Shown here: piece after piece, positions 1-12,054 of the stretch
Layout: the number at the start of each line of letters is the position of its first letter
Position numbering within the stretch: the first letter of the stretch is position 1
From: Parvularculaceae bacterium
Lineage (GTDB): Bacteria; Pseudomonadota; Alphaproteobacteria; Caulobacterales; Parvularculaceae
Length of the DNA stretch: 64,000 nt
Assembly: GCA_021776475.1 (NCBI GenBank)
Contig: JAJFFV010000001.1
Coordinates: 156,177 to 220,176, forward strand
Direction: 5' to 3'
The notes under the pieces: generated by a model
What the model was told of the DNA's origin: nothing
Databases searched by the model: none
What the model saw: only the letters and a program-made list of their open reading frames with translations
Made by a program: the position numbers and the translations under genes

Positions 1-1265
1 AGATCAGCTTTCTCCTTCGTCACCTCACCTGGAATGCGGATCGCCAGACCTGGTCCCGGGAACGGGTGCCGACCGACAAAATGCTCCGGCAAGCCGAGCT
101 CACGCCCCAGTGCCCGCACTTCGTCCTTGAATAGCTCACGCAAAGGTTCGACGAGCTTAAGGTTCATCCGCTCCGGCAGGCCGCCGACATTGTGGTGTGA
201 TTTTATGGTGACCGACGGTCCGCCATCAAACGATACACTTTCGATAACGTCAGGATAGAGCGTGCCTTGGGCAAGGTACTTCGCGTCCCCAACCTTCTTT
301 GCTTCTTCATCGAATACATCAATGAACAGCTTACCGATGATTTTGCGTTTGCGCTCGGGGTCTTCGATACCTGCGAGCTCGCCGAGAAACAAATCCTCTG
401 CTTCGACATGGATCAGTGGGATATTGTAAGAATCGCGGAACAATTGAACGACTTGATCAGCCTCTCCTGCTCTCATCAATCCGGTGTCAACAAAAACACA
501 GGTGAGCTGCTCGCCAATCGCCTCATGGATCAGAACCGCGGCCACCGAAGAATCAACACCGCCGGAAAGCCCACAAATCACTTTGCCTTCGCCCACCTGC
601 GCCCGGATTTTGGCAATCATCTCGTCACGGAACGCCGCCATGGTCCAGTCACCCCGCATACCACTGATATTCCGCGTAAAATTGCTCAGCAATTTCGCGC
701 CATCTGGCGTATGCACAACTTCCATGTGGAATTGTGTTGCATACAATGATCTTTCTTCATTCACTATTGCTGCAAATGGGGCTGAGGGTGTTGCCGCAAT
801 GGCGCGAAAACCATCAGGCAATCCAACCACCGTATCGCCGTGACTCATCCAGACTGGATAGGTGCCACCCGGCTCCCAGACCCCGTCAAAAAGCAGATTG
901 GACTCGACCACCTCAACTTCGGCGCGGCCAAATTCCCGATGCTCTGCATTTTCAACTTGCCCACCAAGCTGCGCCACCATCGTCTGTTCGCCATAACAAA
1001 TTCCAAGCACTGGTACGCCGAGAGAGAAGACCTCATCTGCTGCGCGCGGACTTGTCGTTTTCGAGACACTGGCTGGCCCACCAGACAGAATGATCGCCTT
1101 TGGACCATAATCTTGGAGAAAATCTGCATCGACTTTATTGAACGGATGAATTTCGCAATAGATGCCATCCTCGCGTAAGCGCCGGGCAATAAGCTGTGTC
1201 ACCTGGCTGCCAAAATCGATGACGAGCGCCCGCTCGTGGTGTTGTGTAATTTGGGTGTCCGACAT
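1..1265 (-). CDS. guaA: GMP synthase (glutamine-hydrolysing), 3' end outside the window
   Basis: Converts XMP to GMP using glutamine and ATP, the last step of guanine nucleotide synthesis. The ATG at 1263-1265 opens a frame beginning [10 protein letters not shown] that runs open to the window edge, so about 421 of the usual roughly 520 residues are seen. The class I glutamine amidotransferase domain comes first, with nucleophile Cys90 in GICYGEQ and the HME motif near [10 protein letters not shown]. The ATP-pyrophosphatase domain follows with its P-loop [11 protein letters not shown], and the dimerisation region with [15 protein letters not shown] is reached just before the edge. It lies 9 bases downstream of rsmB, and guaB is two genes upstream on the same strand, so both steps from IMP to GMP are clustered. 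Identification is secure. Confidence 0.97.
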   Translation of the reverse strand, partial: MSDTQITQHHERALVIDFGSQVTQLIARRLREDGIYCEIHPFNKVDADFLQDYGPKAIILSGGPASVSKTTSPRAADEVFSLGVPVLGICYGEQTMVAQLGGQVENAEHREFGRAEVEVVESNLLFDGVWEPGGTYPVWMSHGDTVVGLPDGFRAIAATPSAPFAAIVNEERSLYATQFHMEVVHTPDGAKLLSNFTRNISGMRGDWTMAAFRDEMIAKIRAQVGEGKVICGLSGGVDSSVAAVLIHEAIGEQLTCVFVDTGLMRAGEADQVVQLFRDSYNIPLIHVEAEDLFLGELAGIEDPERKRKIIGKLFIDVFDEEAKKVGDAKYLAQGTLYPDVIESVSFDGGPSVTIKSHHNVGGLPERMNLKLVEPLRELFKDEVRALGRELGLPEHFVGRHPFPGPGLAIRIPGEVTKEKAD

Positions 1266-1274
1266 GGCGCGGTG

Positions 1275-2585
1275 TTAGCCTTTCTTCACCAACGTTGCCA
1301 CAAAAAACCCGTCTGTTTCGCTCGCTCTTGGGGTCAGCTGCAAGCCACCATCTGACTGAATAAGATTGCGCAGTTCTTCCGCTGCCCCCTCCCGCAGGGA
1401 ACCGGTTTCTTCCATCTGATCAACCGGGTTTGTGACCACAAAATCAGATCGCGTCTGGATGAACTTTTTGATCCGCTCGCCATTTTCTTCCGGCAACAGC
1501 GAGCAGGTCACATAAATAAGGCGCCCGCCTGGCTTCACAAATTCTGCAGCTTCGAGCAGGACAGCGTCTTGTTGCTCAAGGCGCTGGTACAATTGTTTCT
1601 TTGTCACTCGCCATTTGGTGTCCGGCTTTCGTCGCCAGGTGCCCGAGCCGCTGCAAGGGGCGTCCACAAAGACAACATTCATCTTGCCTTTAAGGTCATT
1701 GAGCATACCGCCATCGACCGGACTTCTTACCTGAACATTGCGTGTGCCGGCCCGGCGCAACCGGTCAAAAATCGGCGCCAGGCGCCGCCCGTCTGCATCC
1801 CAGGCGAAAATCTGCCCGCTGTTCCCGGCCATCGACGCCATCGCGAGTGTCTTGCCTCCTGCGCCAGCGCAATAATCAAGCACTTGTTTTCCGGTGATAT
1901 TGCCGGCTGCAAGGCTGACGAGTTGCGAGCCGAGATCCTGCACCTCGACCCAGCCCTTTTGATAAGCGGGGAGCGCATCGAGCGGCGCGGCCCGTTGGTT
2001 CTGTTTCGGTGCCGCGATCCGGATAGCCGAATTGCAATATTTCGCCTGCGCGCCGCCGCTCTTCGCGAGCGCCTTCAAAGCTTTTTCCTGATCCGCTTTC
2101 AGTTTATTCGTGCGCAGATCAACCGGCGCACGTAAAGCCAACGCCTGTCCTTCCCGAACGGTATCAAAAGTTTGCGCAAACAAGGTTCCCGATAGCCATT
2201 CAGGATAATCTCCGGCAATATGGTCGGGTGCATCAGCAAGTACGGGCGGTTCTTTGAGGATCAGCGTTTCATTTTTTGTGAGCGCCCCTGGTCCATATGG
2301 TTCTTCTTCCGTCACCTGCGCGATGCGGGTGTCCTCCCATCCCCATATATGTTTTAGTGCTGCAAGACACAATGCGCGCGCAGTGCCATCCTGCATCAGA
2401 AACGCTAGAGACTGATTGCGCCTTAAAACGTCATGACACAGATCGGATATCCACGCACGATCACCCGAGCCGGCAAACCGATGAGCCCGGCCCCAATCTG
2501 TCATGCAGGCCTTAAACGGCGCGGGGCGCGCTTCAAACTCTGTCAGCACCTCGATGGCACCGGAAAGTTTTCCAGAGTCTTTCAT
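1275..2585 (-). CDS. rsmB: RsmB/NOP-family SAM-dependent rRNA cytosine-C5 methyltransferase
   Basis: A 436-residue class I methyltransferase of the Fmu/RsmB/NOP2 family, which makes m5C in rRNA (position 967 of 16S in the E. coli enzyme). The SAM-binding motif VLDYCAGAGGKTLAMA is in the middle. The two family cysteines sit in DAPCSGSGTWRRKPDTKW and TCSLLPEENGERI, the latter usually catalytic. The N-terminal 130 or so residues are not clearly the NusB-like domain of classical RsmB, so the exact target base is inferred. The start overlaps the stop of the 81-residue upstream gene by 4 bases (ATGA), and the GGAGA ribosome site lies inside that upstream gene. Translational coupling within a guaB-rsmB-guaA run is likely. 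Confidence 0.9.
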   Translation of the reverse strand: MKDSGKLSGAIEVLTEFEARPAPFKACMTDWGRAHRFAGSGDRAWISDLCHDVLRRNQSLAFLMQDGTARALCLAALKHIWGWEDTRIAQVTEEEPYGPGALTKNETLILKEPPVLADAPDHIAGDYPEWLSGTLFAQTFDTVREGQALALRAPVDLRTNKLKADQEKALKALAKSGGAQAKYCNSAIRIAAPKQNQRAAPLDALPAYQKGWVEVQDLGSQLVSLAAGNITGKQVLDYCAGAGGKTLAMASMAGNSGQIFAWDADGRRLAPIFDRLRRAGTRNVQVRSPVDGGMLNDLKGKMNVVFVDAPCSGSGTWRRKPDTKWRVTKKQLYQRLEQQDAVLLEAAEFVKPGGRLIYVTCSLLPEENGERIKKFIQTRSDFVVTNPVDQMEETGSLREGAAEELRNLIQSDGGLQLTPRASETDGFFVATLVKKG

Positions 2586-2827
2586 TGTGTCTCCTGGTTA
2601 AGTCCAAGTTCGCTTTGTTTTTTCTTGGAATGTCTCACCGAAACATTTCGATGTGGCCCCTTTTGGTACGCCCTGAGGTCGTCATCTGCTAGTCCCGATT
2701 TGTCAAATATCACATAGGCAATTTCAGAGACCTTGAAGGTAATTGCAGTCTCCCTCCCAGCAGTCGCCAATTGCAAATACTTTCCTGCCAACTTTCCAAA
2801 CGCGGGCACCGCCCCGTTGAACAACAT
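2582..2827 (-). CDS. small conserved-looking protein of unknown function (81 aa)
   Basis: A short reading frame starting 9 bases after the guaB stop and ending in a 4-base overlap with rsmB. I do not recognise its family. It has a hydrophobic first half (MLFNGAVPAFGKLAGKYLQL), a middle with ITFKVSEIAYVIFDKSGL, and a basic C-terminus. There is no signal peptide or obvious motif. The position argues that it is a real gene: it fills the space between two genes of one operon and carries the rsmB ribosome site. No strong Shine-Dalgarno sequence precedes its own ATG, so it may depend on coupling to guaB. Confidence 0.5.
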   Translation of the reverse strand: MLFNGAVPAFGKLAGKYLQLATAGRETAITFKVSEIAYVIFDKSGLADDDLRAYQKGPHRNVSVRHSKKKQSELGLNQETQ

Positions 2828-2835
2828 GCGTGGTT

Positions 2836-4852
<2,017 letters not shown>

Positions 4853-4856
<4 letters not shown>

Positions 4857-5680
4857 GACGCGGCCCCCTTGTACCCAATCGCAATAACATACATCTCCGC
4901 TGAATCCTGCCTGCTCGCTTTTGGTTTTGCGTGAGCAACCTTTTTGAAGTTCTTTTTTAATCGAATGAGGAGGTCGTTGTCAGCACCACCTTGGAATACC
5001 TTGGCGACAAAATGCCCACCTTCAGTCAATACTTCTTCTGCAAAATCAAGGGCTGTTTCGGCAAGGGCAATGATACGCATGTGATCCGTCGCCTGATGGC
5101 CGGTGGTCGGCGCCGCCATGTCTGACAAGACAACGTCGGCATCTCCCCCCAGTAACGCTTTCAATTGTTCCGGCGCCCCAGCGTCAAGAAAATCCATTTC
5201 AAGAACATCAGCTCCCTCGACTGGTGGCATATGGAGGTAATCAATCCCGATGACCCGCCCCTTCGGGCCTACCGCCCGCACCGCAACCTGACACCAGCCC
5301 CCCGGCGCCGCGCCAAGATCGACGACGCGGGCGTTCTTGCTCAGAAGACCGAACTTCTCGTTAATTTCTTTCAACTTGTAGGCGGCGCGTGAGCGATACC
5401 CTTCTGCGCGCGCCTGCGCCACAAACGGATCGTTCAGCTGCCGTTGCAGCCACAGTGTGGAAGATATTTTTCGACCTTTGGCCGTTTTGACGTTAGTGGT
5501 GAGTTCACGTTTGGCCCGTTGATCGGCGTCACTCTTCGTGGAGCGTTTCAGGACACGTTTTTCAGGTTCTTTACCAAGAGCAGTTTTGGTAATATCGGTT
5601 TTCTGCGTGGTTTTCGGACGGTCAACAGATGTCTTCCGCCGCGCAGGTTTACCGGTTTTAGAATATTTCGAGTGCTCCAT
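4853..5680 (-). CDS. rlmE: 23S rRNA (uridine-2'-O) methyltransferase, FtsJ family
   Basis: Methylates the 2'-O of U2552 in the 23S A-loop in the E. coli family member, late in 50S assembly. The core shows SRAAYKLKEINEKF, the SAM site VVDLGAAPGGWCQVA, the DMAAP motif and the family K-D-K-E tetrad region (GGHFVAKVFQGG). I place the start at ATG 5680 (MEHSKYSKTGKPARR). The frame is open 27 codons further upstream, but that part overlaps the end of the ppx-like gene. This gives 275 residues, longer than E. coli RlmE because of a lysine-rich N-terminal tail of about 65 residues. Confidence 0.92.
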
Positions 5681-5711
5681 GTCGCTGTATAACGGAAGAG
5701 TCGTTCTAAAT

Positions 5712-6926
5712 CTAGCGCCGTCTTCGCTTGCCTTTGCGCCTGCTCCGTCGGTCTTTAGCAATCAGCTCCGCGAGCATACCCTCACGTAGTCCCCTGTCCG
5801 CTACACGTATCCGGGTCGCCGGCCACGCTTTGAGAATACCTTCGAGGATGGCGCAGCCGGGTACGACTAGATCGGCTCGTTCCGCCCCAATGCACGGCTC
5901 CTTCTTGCGGTTTTCATTTCCCATAGATCGCAGTTTTTCAGACAATGCCAACGCCCGATCAGACGCGAGCCATATCCCGTCCACTTCACGGCGGACGTAT
6001 CGTTTCAGGCCGAGATGAAATCCTGCGATACTGGTCACCGTACCGGATGTCCCCAGGACATGGGCCTTGCCATCTTCAAAAACCGGTTTCAATCCGTCTG
6101 CATCTTTAAAGTTGCTGACGTTGTCAGCTACTAGATTAACAATTTCGTCATAAGTTTCACGAGTTAGATCGCTGCCGTCAAAGCGCTCCGAGATTGTCAC
6201 CACCCCCATAGGTATGGATGTCCAGGTGATTATTTTGTGCCGCGGGGGTTGGGTTTCAGTCGCCGGTTTGACGCGGCGAACCCAGGATATCTCGGTCGAC
6301 CCACCGCCAATATCAAAAACCAGCACAGCTTCTGAGGTTGGGTCCGTTAAATCCATACAGCCACGAACCGAGAGACCTGCTTCTTCCTCGGGTGATATCA
6401 AGTCGAAGTTTAGCCCTGTCTCTTGTTTGATACGTACCAGAAATTCGGCACCATTCTCGGCTGACCGGCACGCTTGTGTCGCTATACTCCGCAACGATGT
6501 AACCCGGCGTTGCTTGACTTTATCGGCGCAAATTTTTAACGCCTCGACAGTTCGATCCATCGCATCTTCAGACAGGCGTCCGGTCCGGCTCAAGCCTTCA
6601 CCGAGCCGAACGATCCGGGAGAAAGCATCAACCACCCGGAAGCCCTTTTTGTGTGGACTGGCGATCAAAAGCCGGCAGTTATTGGTGCCGAGATCAATCG
6701 CAGCATATTTGGGAGAAAAGATCGGTGTTGGTCGCCAGTCTTTTTCGAGGCGTTTTTCACCTTTGATTTCACCGTTCAAGGCAGGGGGTTTAGCTTTTTT
6801 TTCGCGCAGTTTCTTCAGGCGGCGCGCACTGATATGCCGTTTGTTTTTGCCCCGCCGATTCTTCTCGACATCGGTAGGGGATTCAGTGTCGGCCCCACTA
6901 TTGGGGACAATGTTCTCCTCGGTCAC
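5712..6926 (-). CDS. Ppx/GppA-family phosphatase (exopolyphosphatase / pppGpp phosphatase)
   Basis: A 404-residue member of the ASKHA phosphatase family that degrades polyphosphate or pppGpp. The N-terminal phosphate-1 motif is YAAIDLGTNNCRLLIASP, the second nucleotide motif is VLVFDIGGGSTEISW, and LGTSGTVTSIAG is the adenosine-side motif. About 75 residues precede the catalytic domain, very rich in Lys/Arg (KNRRGKNKRHISARRLKKL), and the C-terminus is also basic (KDRRSRRKGKRRRR), suggesting contact with polyanion. Ppx and GppA cannot be separated by sequence reading alone. It lies 31 bases upstream of rlmE on the same strand. Confidence 0.88.
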   Translation of the reverse strand: MTEENIVPNSGADTESPTDVEKNRRGKNKRHISARRLKKLREKKAKPPALNGEIKGEKRLEKDWRPTPIFSPKYAAIDLGTNNCRLLIASPHKKGFRVVDAFSRIVRLGEGLSRTGRLSEDAMDRTVEALKICADKVKQRRVTSLRSIATQACRSAENGAEFLVRIKQETGLNFDLISPEEEAGLSVRGCMDLTDPTSEAVLVFDIGGGSTEISWVRRVKPATETQPPRHKIITWTSIPMGVVTISERFDGSDLTRETYDEIVNLVADNVSNFKDADGLKPVFEDGKAHVLGTSGTVTSIAGFHLGLKRYVRREVDGIWLASDRALALSEKLRSMGNENRKKEPCIGAERADLVVPGCAILEGILKAWPATRIRVADRGLREGMLAELIAKDRRSRRKGKRRRR

Positions 6927-7029
6927 AACTGCGTCCTCGCTCGACCATCAGGTTTGCACCCGTTTTGTCAAACAGTACCCCGCGGGCAAGCGGTGCCGCA
7001 ATAGCTATCTACATTAAGGAAACAGCACA

Positions 7030-8067
7030 TCAGTTCCGGAATATTTCTTCCGCTAACGTATCAGCAACTATGCCTGTTGAAGTATCTTCACTCACAGCTC
7101 GATCAAAAATCCTGGTCAATACGACGGCTATATTGTCGAGCGCCTGATATAGTTTGCCGCGATCCCAATCACCCATGACTTCATGGCCAATGCTAATGAC
7201 GCCGCCTGCATTAATCACATAGTCCGGCGCATATGTTATACCCATCTCTTTCAGCACACCATCATACCCTGGTCTTTGAAGCTGGTTGTTCGCCGCGCCG
7301 GCAATCACTTTGGCTTTGATTCTTTTGATCGTAGTTTCGTTGATAGCACCGCCCAATGCACAGGGCGCGTAGATTTCGACTTCCTGTGCGCACGCATCGT
7401 TAGGACCGACGACAACCGCACCGAACTTATCTTTTGCGATTGCCAACACTTGCTCATTCACATCTGCAACAATAAGCTTTGCGCCCTCTTCGTGAAGATG
7501 TTCGGCCAACGCCATACCCACGGCGCCAAGGCCTAAAATTGAAACCCTCATGTTTTTGAGATCGCCGCTTCCAAGAGCATGCGCGGCAGCCGCTTGCATA
7601 CCCTTCCATACGCCATAAGCCGTCACCGGTGATGGATTGCCGCCTCGGCCTTGTTCGTCCACAACACCAGCGGCATATTTTGTGCTCTTGCGCATTTCAT
7701 GAATATCGTCGGTAGTCACGCCTGAATCGGGGGCGCTGACGTAGAAACCGTTGAGCGAATCCACGGCCTTGCCAAAGGCACGCATCATTTCGGGAGTTTT
7801 TTCTGTATAAGGATCAGCAAATACCACCGCCTTGCCGCCACCAAACGGGATACCACCTAACGCGTTCTTGTACGTCATACCGCGAGAAAGATTTTTTACG
7901 TCAGCCAGTCCGTCGTCGAATGAAGCATATTTGCGAATCCGACATCCGCCGAGCCCGGAACCGAGGTTGGAGTTGTGAACCGAAACGATTGCGTTGAGCC
8001 TGGTTTCCTGGTCGGTAAACTGGACAACTTTTTCCCACCCATCCACTTCCAATATGCGGCTTTCCAT
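7030..8067 (-). CDS. leucine dehydrogenase (Glu/Leu/Phe/Val dehydrogenase family)
   Basis: An NAD+-dependent oxidative deaminase of branched-chain amino acids, about 345 residues. The substrate and catalytic-lysine motif is GGIPFGGGKAVV, and the nucleotide-binding fold begins ILGLGAVGMALAEHL. The start is set at the second ATG of MARMESRILEVDGWEK (8067). An AGGAG sits 9 bases before it, while the upstream in-frame extension reads like noncoding sequence. It is divergent from an Lrp/AsnC-type regulator about 200 bases away, which suggests leucine-responsive control. Confidence 0.92.
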   Translation of the reverse strand: MESRILEVDGWEKVVQFTDQETRLNAIVSVHNSNLGSGLGGCRIRKYASFDDGLADVKNLSRGMTYKNALGGIPFGGGKAVVFADPYTEKTPEMMRAFGKAVDSLNGFYVSAPDSGVTTDDIHEMRKSTKYAAGVVDEQGRGGNPSPVTAYGVWKGMQAAAAHALGSGDLKNMRVSILGLGAVGMALAEHLHEEGAKLIVADVNEQVLAIAKDKFGAVVVGPNDACAQEVEIYAPCALGGAINETTIKRIKAKVIAGAANNQLQRPGYDGVLKEMGITYAPDYVINAGGVISIGHEVMGDWDRGKLYQALDNIAVVLTRIFDRAVSEDTSTGIVADTLAEEIFRN

Positions 8068-8265
8068 GCGGGCCATCTCCTGATTTGAAGTTTTGTAATG
8101 GCGATGGATTAGAACTTCACGAGACGCTGCACCAGTAGACAAACGGGCAGTGCCCAAAATAACGATACAACATTAGAATCGGCTACGAATCTGTAGTGTT
8201 CATGCCGATATGTGTTGATGATTAGCATTATATGTCATATGGCTAGAAAAAAATGAGTGCGCCAA

Positions 8266-8733
8266 ATGAAACTTGATCAGATCGACCGAAAAATCCTTCA
8301 CCACCTGCAGGAAAACGCCAGAATCACGAACGCGGATCTGGCTGAAAAGGTTGGTCTCTCCCCGACGCCCTGTTTGCGACGGTTGCGCCGCCTTGAGACT
8401 GAGGGGATTATCAAAGGCTATCACACTGAAGTAAACCGCGAAGCGCTTGGTATTGGTGTGACGGTTGTTATCATGATTAAGCTTGAACGTGAAGATGAGG
8501 CGTCTTTGCGCTCTTTTGAAGCGGACATAAGGGAGCGCCCCGAAGTCATGGAATGCTATCTTGTGACCGGTAAGTTCGATTATTTCCTGCGTGTGATTAT
8601 CCCGACGCTCGCAGCTTACGAGACTTTTCTGTCAGAAACTTTGTTGCGCATGAACAATGTCGCGTCGGTGGAATCGAGTTTCACGTTACGAGAAGTCACC
8701 AAGAAAAATGTACTTCCGTTACCAAAAGCCTAA
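8266..8733 (+). CDS. Lrp/AsnC-family transcriptional regulator
   Basis: A 155-residue regulator starting MKLDQIDRKILHHLQ; an in-frame ATG lies three codons upstream at 8257. The N-terminal helix-turn-helix is in NADLAEKVGLSPTPCLRRLRRLE. A C-terminal RAM ligand-binding domain follows (VMECYLVTGKFDYFLRV). It lies divergent to leucine dehydrogenase and shares its promoter region, so control of that gene in response to leucine or another amino acid is the simplest inference. Its stop overlaps the stop of ispA on the opposite strand by 4 bases. Confidence 0.92.
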   Translation: MKLDQIDRKILHHLQENARITNADLAEKVGLSPTPCLRRLRRLETEGIIKGYHTEVNREALGIGVTVVIMIKLEREDEASLRSFEADIRERPEVMECYLVTGKFDYFLRVIIPTLAAYETFLSETLLRMNNVASVESSFTLREVTKKNVLPLPKA

Positions 8734-9629
8734 GCCTGACGTCGCAAGATAAACTCCGCAATTCTCGTCAAAGGTTGAATGTCGGTTGAAAAACAAGCAA
8801 GCTGATCCTTCGCTTCACAGATAAGTTGAGCCGCCTTCTTGTGCGCACCAGCTTCCCCTAACAGATCAACAAATGTTGGCTTTTGATTTGCCGCATCGCG
8901 CCCGACCGGCTTGCCCGTAGAGGCTTCAGACCCCGATACATCCAGAAGGTCATCGGTAATTTGAAAGGCAAGGCCAAGCCGCGCTGCAAAAGTATCCACC
9001 GCCATAATATGATCCTCGTTGGCCTCGGCGAGATATCCGCCAAAGCGGCATGAGACGCGAATTAGCGCGCCGGTCTTCAATGACTGCAACAGTTCAACGT
9101 CTTCCGCCTCGGCCACACCAGTCTCCGCCAGAATATCCATCATCTGACCTCCGACCATTCCGCTTGCACCGGCAGCTGCCGCCAACTGACTGACCAGTGT
9201 CGTTCTGACCCCCGCATCAGGATGCGTCTCAGCGCTGGCGAGGACAGCAAAAGCTTCCGTAAGTAATCCATCGCCGGCGAGAATTGCCGTGGCGTCATCA
9301 TAGGCGATATGCGATGTCGGATGCCCGCGCCGAAGATCGCTGTTATCCATGGCCGGCAAGTCATCGTGGATCAGGCTGTAGCAGTGAACCAGTTCGATAG
9401 CGCACCCTGCGCGAACCGAATAGGTCCGCGATACGCCAAACAGGTCAGCACTGGCCACGGTCAAATATGGGCGCAGTCTTTTGCCACCAGCCAGCGCACT
9501 ATAGCGCATCGCATCGTAAATTCTCACGAGACCAGAAGCTGAAATCGGATTTTCTGGTGACAGTAAGTCGTCGAGCAGACCCTCGATAGACTCCAGAATC
9601 CGGGCGTCAAAAATGTCTTCAGTACTCAT
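8730..9629 (-). CDS. ispA: polyprenyl (farnesyl/geranyl) diphosphate synthase
   Basis: Condenses isopentenyl diphosphate with allylic diphosphates to give geranyl/farnesyl diphosphate. The 299-residue length fits short-chain synthases. The first Asp-rich motif is DDLPAMDNSDLRRG, an insertion-type DDxxxxD typical of bacterial IspA, and the second is FQITDDLLD. GGKRLRPYLT marks the diphosphate-binding region. Chain length is inferred from the class. No xseB or dxs gene is adjacent; it is a convergent neighbour of the Lrp-type regulator. Confidence 0.93.
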   Translation of the reverse strand: MSTEDIFDARILESIEGLLDDLLSPENPISASGLVRIYDAMRYSALAGGKRLRPYLTVASADLFGVSRTYSVRAGCAIELVHCYSLIHDDLPAMDNSDLRRGHPTSHIAYDDATAILAGDGLLTEAFAVLASAETHPDAGVRTTLVSQLAAAAGASGMVGGQMMDILAETGVAEAEDVELLQSLKTGALIRVSCRFGGYLAEANEDHIMAVDTFAARLGLAFQITDDLLDVSGSEASTGKPVGRDAANQKPTFVDLLGEAGAHKKAAQLICEAKDQLACFSTDIQPLTRIAEFILRRQA

Positions 9630-10164
9630 TTTTCCCTGATGACTCCCGCAGCTTAAACTGTAAACAAGTCAGCGTAGTCTTAAGAAATCACCTTAAGATT
9701 GTCACGCCTGAGTTTTGACGAATTTTCGCTCAAATCATTAACAGCGCCTCTTCCTATTATGCTTGATAAGGGCAGAATTTCCATTGTGAAGGATATATTT
9801 ACGCATAACAGCTTAGGTCATGACTGCAAGATAACAGGTTAACGATCTCGTTCAAAGGATACGGGCAGGCTTAAAGGACCGTTAGGAGCCTTCCCTGACA
9901 GCCTATGTCAAAATCAGTAACTTCCTTGTGACAATTTGATGCAAATTGCGTCGGGCAGGTTCCTCATTGAATAGATAGGCTTTGACGCTACCTAAGATGC
10001 AGATAATCGCGATCGTACACGATCAAATAATACAAGACCAAGTTGTGATGGATGCCGTTGAAGTATCGAAACAGTTAACCATGGACATGATAATCTGCAT
10101 GGATGAAATATTGCACTGGTTAATATGTGCCGTGACTAATTGAATCTCCGGAGTGGCAAGGCTG
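9630..10164. other. 535-base divergent intergenic region
   Basis: It lies between ispA (leftward) and the asparagine-synthase-like gene (rightward) and should hold promoters for both. A 48-codon frame beginning MQIIAIVHDQ at 9997-10143 (+) is the longest thing in it. It has no Shine-Dalgarno sequence and no recognisable motif, so I do not call it a gene. I see no strong terminator or repeat. Confidence 0.4.
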
Positions 10165-12054
10165 ATGTGTGGTATCGCCGGTATAATGGACTTGAATGCG
10201 GCACGGGAAATCGACCGTGATGCCCTGAAACGCATGACTGATGCCCTCGCCCATCGTGGGCCTGACGGTGAAGGTTACTTTTACGAAGACGGACTGGGAT
10301 TGGGCCATCGCCGTCTAGCGATTATTGATCCGAAGGGTGGTCACCAGCCTTTTATTTCGAGTTCCAGCACGACAGTTCTGAACTTCAATGGCGAGATTTA
10401 TAATTTCCAGACCCTGAAAAGTACTATGAAGGCCGCTGGACTGAGTTTCCGCACGGAGAGCGATACAGAGGTGCTGGCCGAGTTATGGGACCAGAAGGGA
10501 CCAGCGACACTTAGCGATCTCGGCGGCATGTTCGCCTTGTCGATCTGGGACAAAAACACCAGAACTCTAACACTTGCACGAGACCGGCTTGGTGAAAAGC
10601 CGCTCTACTACGCTGTGACCGATGACGGTTTTTTTGTCTTTGCCTCAGAACTTCCTGCCCTGCTCGCGTCGGGTCTGGTGGCGAAAGCCTTGTCATACCC
10701 TGCCATCTCAGATTATTTCGCGTTCGGTTATATACCTGACCCGAAGACGATCTTTCGCAGCGTTTTGAAGTTGCCACCTGGCAGTTTGATGATACTCAGA
10801 CAAGGTTGTGGCAACCCAGCGAAACCCGAGAGATACTGGCAGCTCTCGATGCAGCCGAATATCGAGCGGACCTATCAGGACGCTATCGAACAATTGCCGG
10901 GTCTTGTTGATCACGCAGTGCAGGCCCAGATGGTCGCCGATGTCCCACTTGGGGCGTTTTTGTCCGGCGGCGTTGATTCCAGCGCCATTGTCGCCTCAAT
11001 GTCTCTTCAAACGCCGGAGAGAGTTCACACAACGACCATTGGGTTTAATACGGTCTCCCATGATGAGCGAGAGTATGCGCAGCAGATTGCGACCCTTTAT
11101 GATACGCAGCACACTGAACAGCTGGTTGATTTTGACGTCAACCACCTTATTCCCAAGATCGCCGATATTTATGGCGAACCTTTCGCCGACACTTCGGCCC
11201 TGCCGACATACCTTGTCTGCCAAAAAACCAGAGAACAGGTCAGCGTCGCCCTCTCGGGAGACGGTGGAGACGAAATCTTTGCTGGTTACAGGCGGTATCC
11301 GTTTTTTCGCCAGGAACAACGGATCAGGTCGCTCTTGCCTGGCACCATCCGGCGACCGTTGTTCACAGGTCTTGGCTCGATCTATCCAGCACTTGACCGC
11401 GCACCGCGCCCTGTCCGCCTCAAGTCAACACTACTATCGCTCGGACAAACAGCAGCAGCTGGTTATTTTCGTTCAGTCAGTATCAACCGGCCTGATGCCC
11501 AACAGGCAATGCTTTCACCAGAATTCAGACAGGCCCTTGGTAGTTATCAACCACAACAAATTATCGCAGACCTATTTGATGAAGCCGGCACAAACGATCC
11601 GCTGTTAAAGGCACAGTATGCGGATTTGCATACATGGCTTCCCGGCCGGATGCTGGTCAAGGTTGACCGGGCGTCGATGGCAAACTCTCTTGAAGTGCGT
11701 CCTCCTCTTCTGGATCATAAACTGGTTGAATGGGCCGCGACATTGCCGCCGAATTTCAAATTGCAGGGCCATAGTGGCAAGCGCGTCTTTAAAGAAGCGA
11801 TGCACTCGCGCGTCCCGCGCGATATTCTGTACCGCAAGAAACAGGGCTTCGACATGCCTGTCTCTGCCTGGCTGAGGCAGCCCGACAACAATCCTCTTGA
11901 CCTTCTGCGGGACACAATTCACTGGAAATCATGTGGTATACTGAATGAAACAGTTATTGACGCCATGATGTCGAAACATCGTTCAGGCAAGAAAGACTAC
12001 GGTCAGGAGTTGTGGAGTATCATCATGTTCAACGCTTTTCTGGCGACGACGTAA
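10165..12054 (+). CDS. asnB: asparagine synthase (glutamine-hydrolysing) / amidotransferase, AsnB family
   Basis: A 629-residue two-domain enzyme. The N-terminal class II glutaminase domain requires the start at ATG 10165, because the nucleophile is Cys2 in MCGIAGIMDL. AHRGPDGEG, FNGEIYNF and SDTEVL are glutaminase motifs. The synthetase domain has the PP-loop [13 protein letters not shown] and ALSGDGGDEIFAGY. It could make asparagine, or be a polysaccharide-modifying amidotransferase such as those in exosortase/PEP-CTERM loci. The convergent glycosyltransferase favours the second reading, but no exosortase is in the window. The 3' ends of the two genes overlap by 26 bases. Confidence 0.9.
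   Translation: MCGIAGIMDLNAAREIDRDALKRMTDALAHRGPDGEGYFYEDGLGLGHRRLAIIDPKGGHQPFISSSSTTVLNFNGEIYNFQTLKSTMKAAGLSFRTESDTEVLAELWDQKGPATLSDLGGMFALSIWDKNTRTLTLARDRLGEKPLYYAVTDDGFFVFASELPALLASGLVAKALSYPAISDYFAFGYIPDPKTIFRSVLKLPPGSLMILRQGCGNPAKPERYWQLSMQPNIERTYQDAIEQLPGLVDHAVQAQMVADVPLGAFLSGGVDSSAIVASMSLQTPERVHTTTIGFNTVSHDEREYAQQIATLYDTQHTEQLVDFDVNHLIPKIADIYGEPFADTSALPTYLVCQKTREQVSVALSGDGGDEIFAGYRRYPFFRQEQRIRSLLPGTIRRPLFTGLGSIYPALDRAPRPVRLKSTLLSLGQTAAAGYFRSVSINRPDAQQAMLSPEFRQALGSYQPQQIIADLFDEAGTNDPLLKAQYADLHTWLPGRMLVKVDRASMANSLEVRPPLLDHKLVEWAATLPPNFKLQGHSGKRVFKEAMHSRVPRDILYRKKQGFDMPVSAWLRQPDNNPLDLLRDTIHWKSCGILNETVIDAMMSKHRSGKKDYGQELWSIIMFNAFLATT

Noticed and set aside
9997..10143. 48-codon frame upstream of the asnB-like gene
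   Set aside because: No ribosome-binding site, no recognisable motif.
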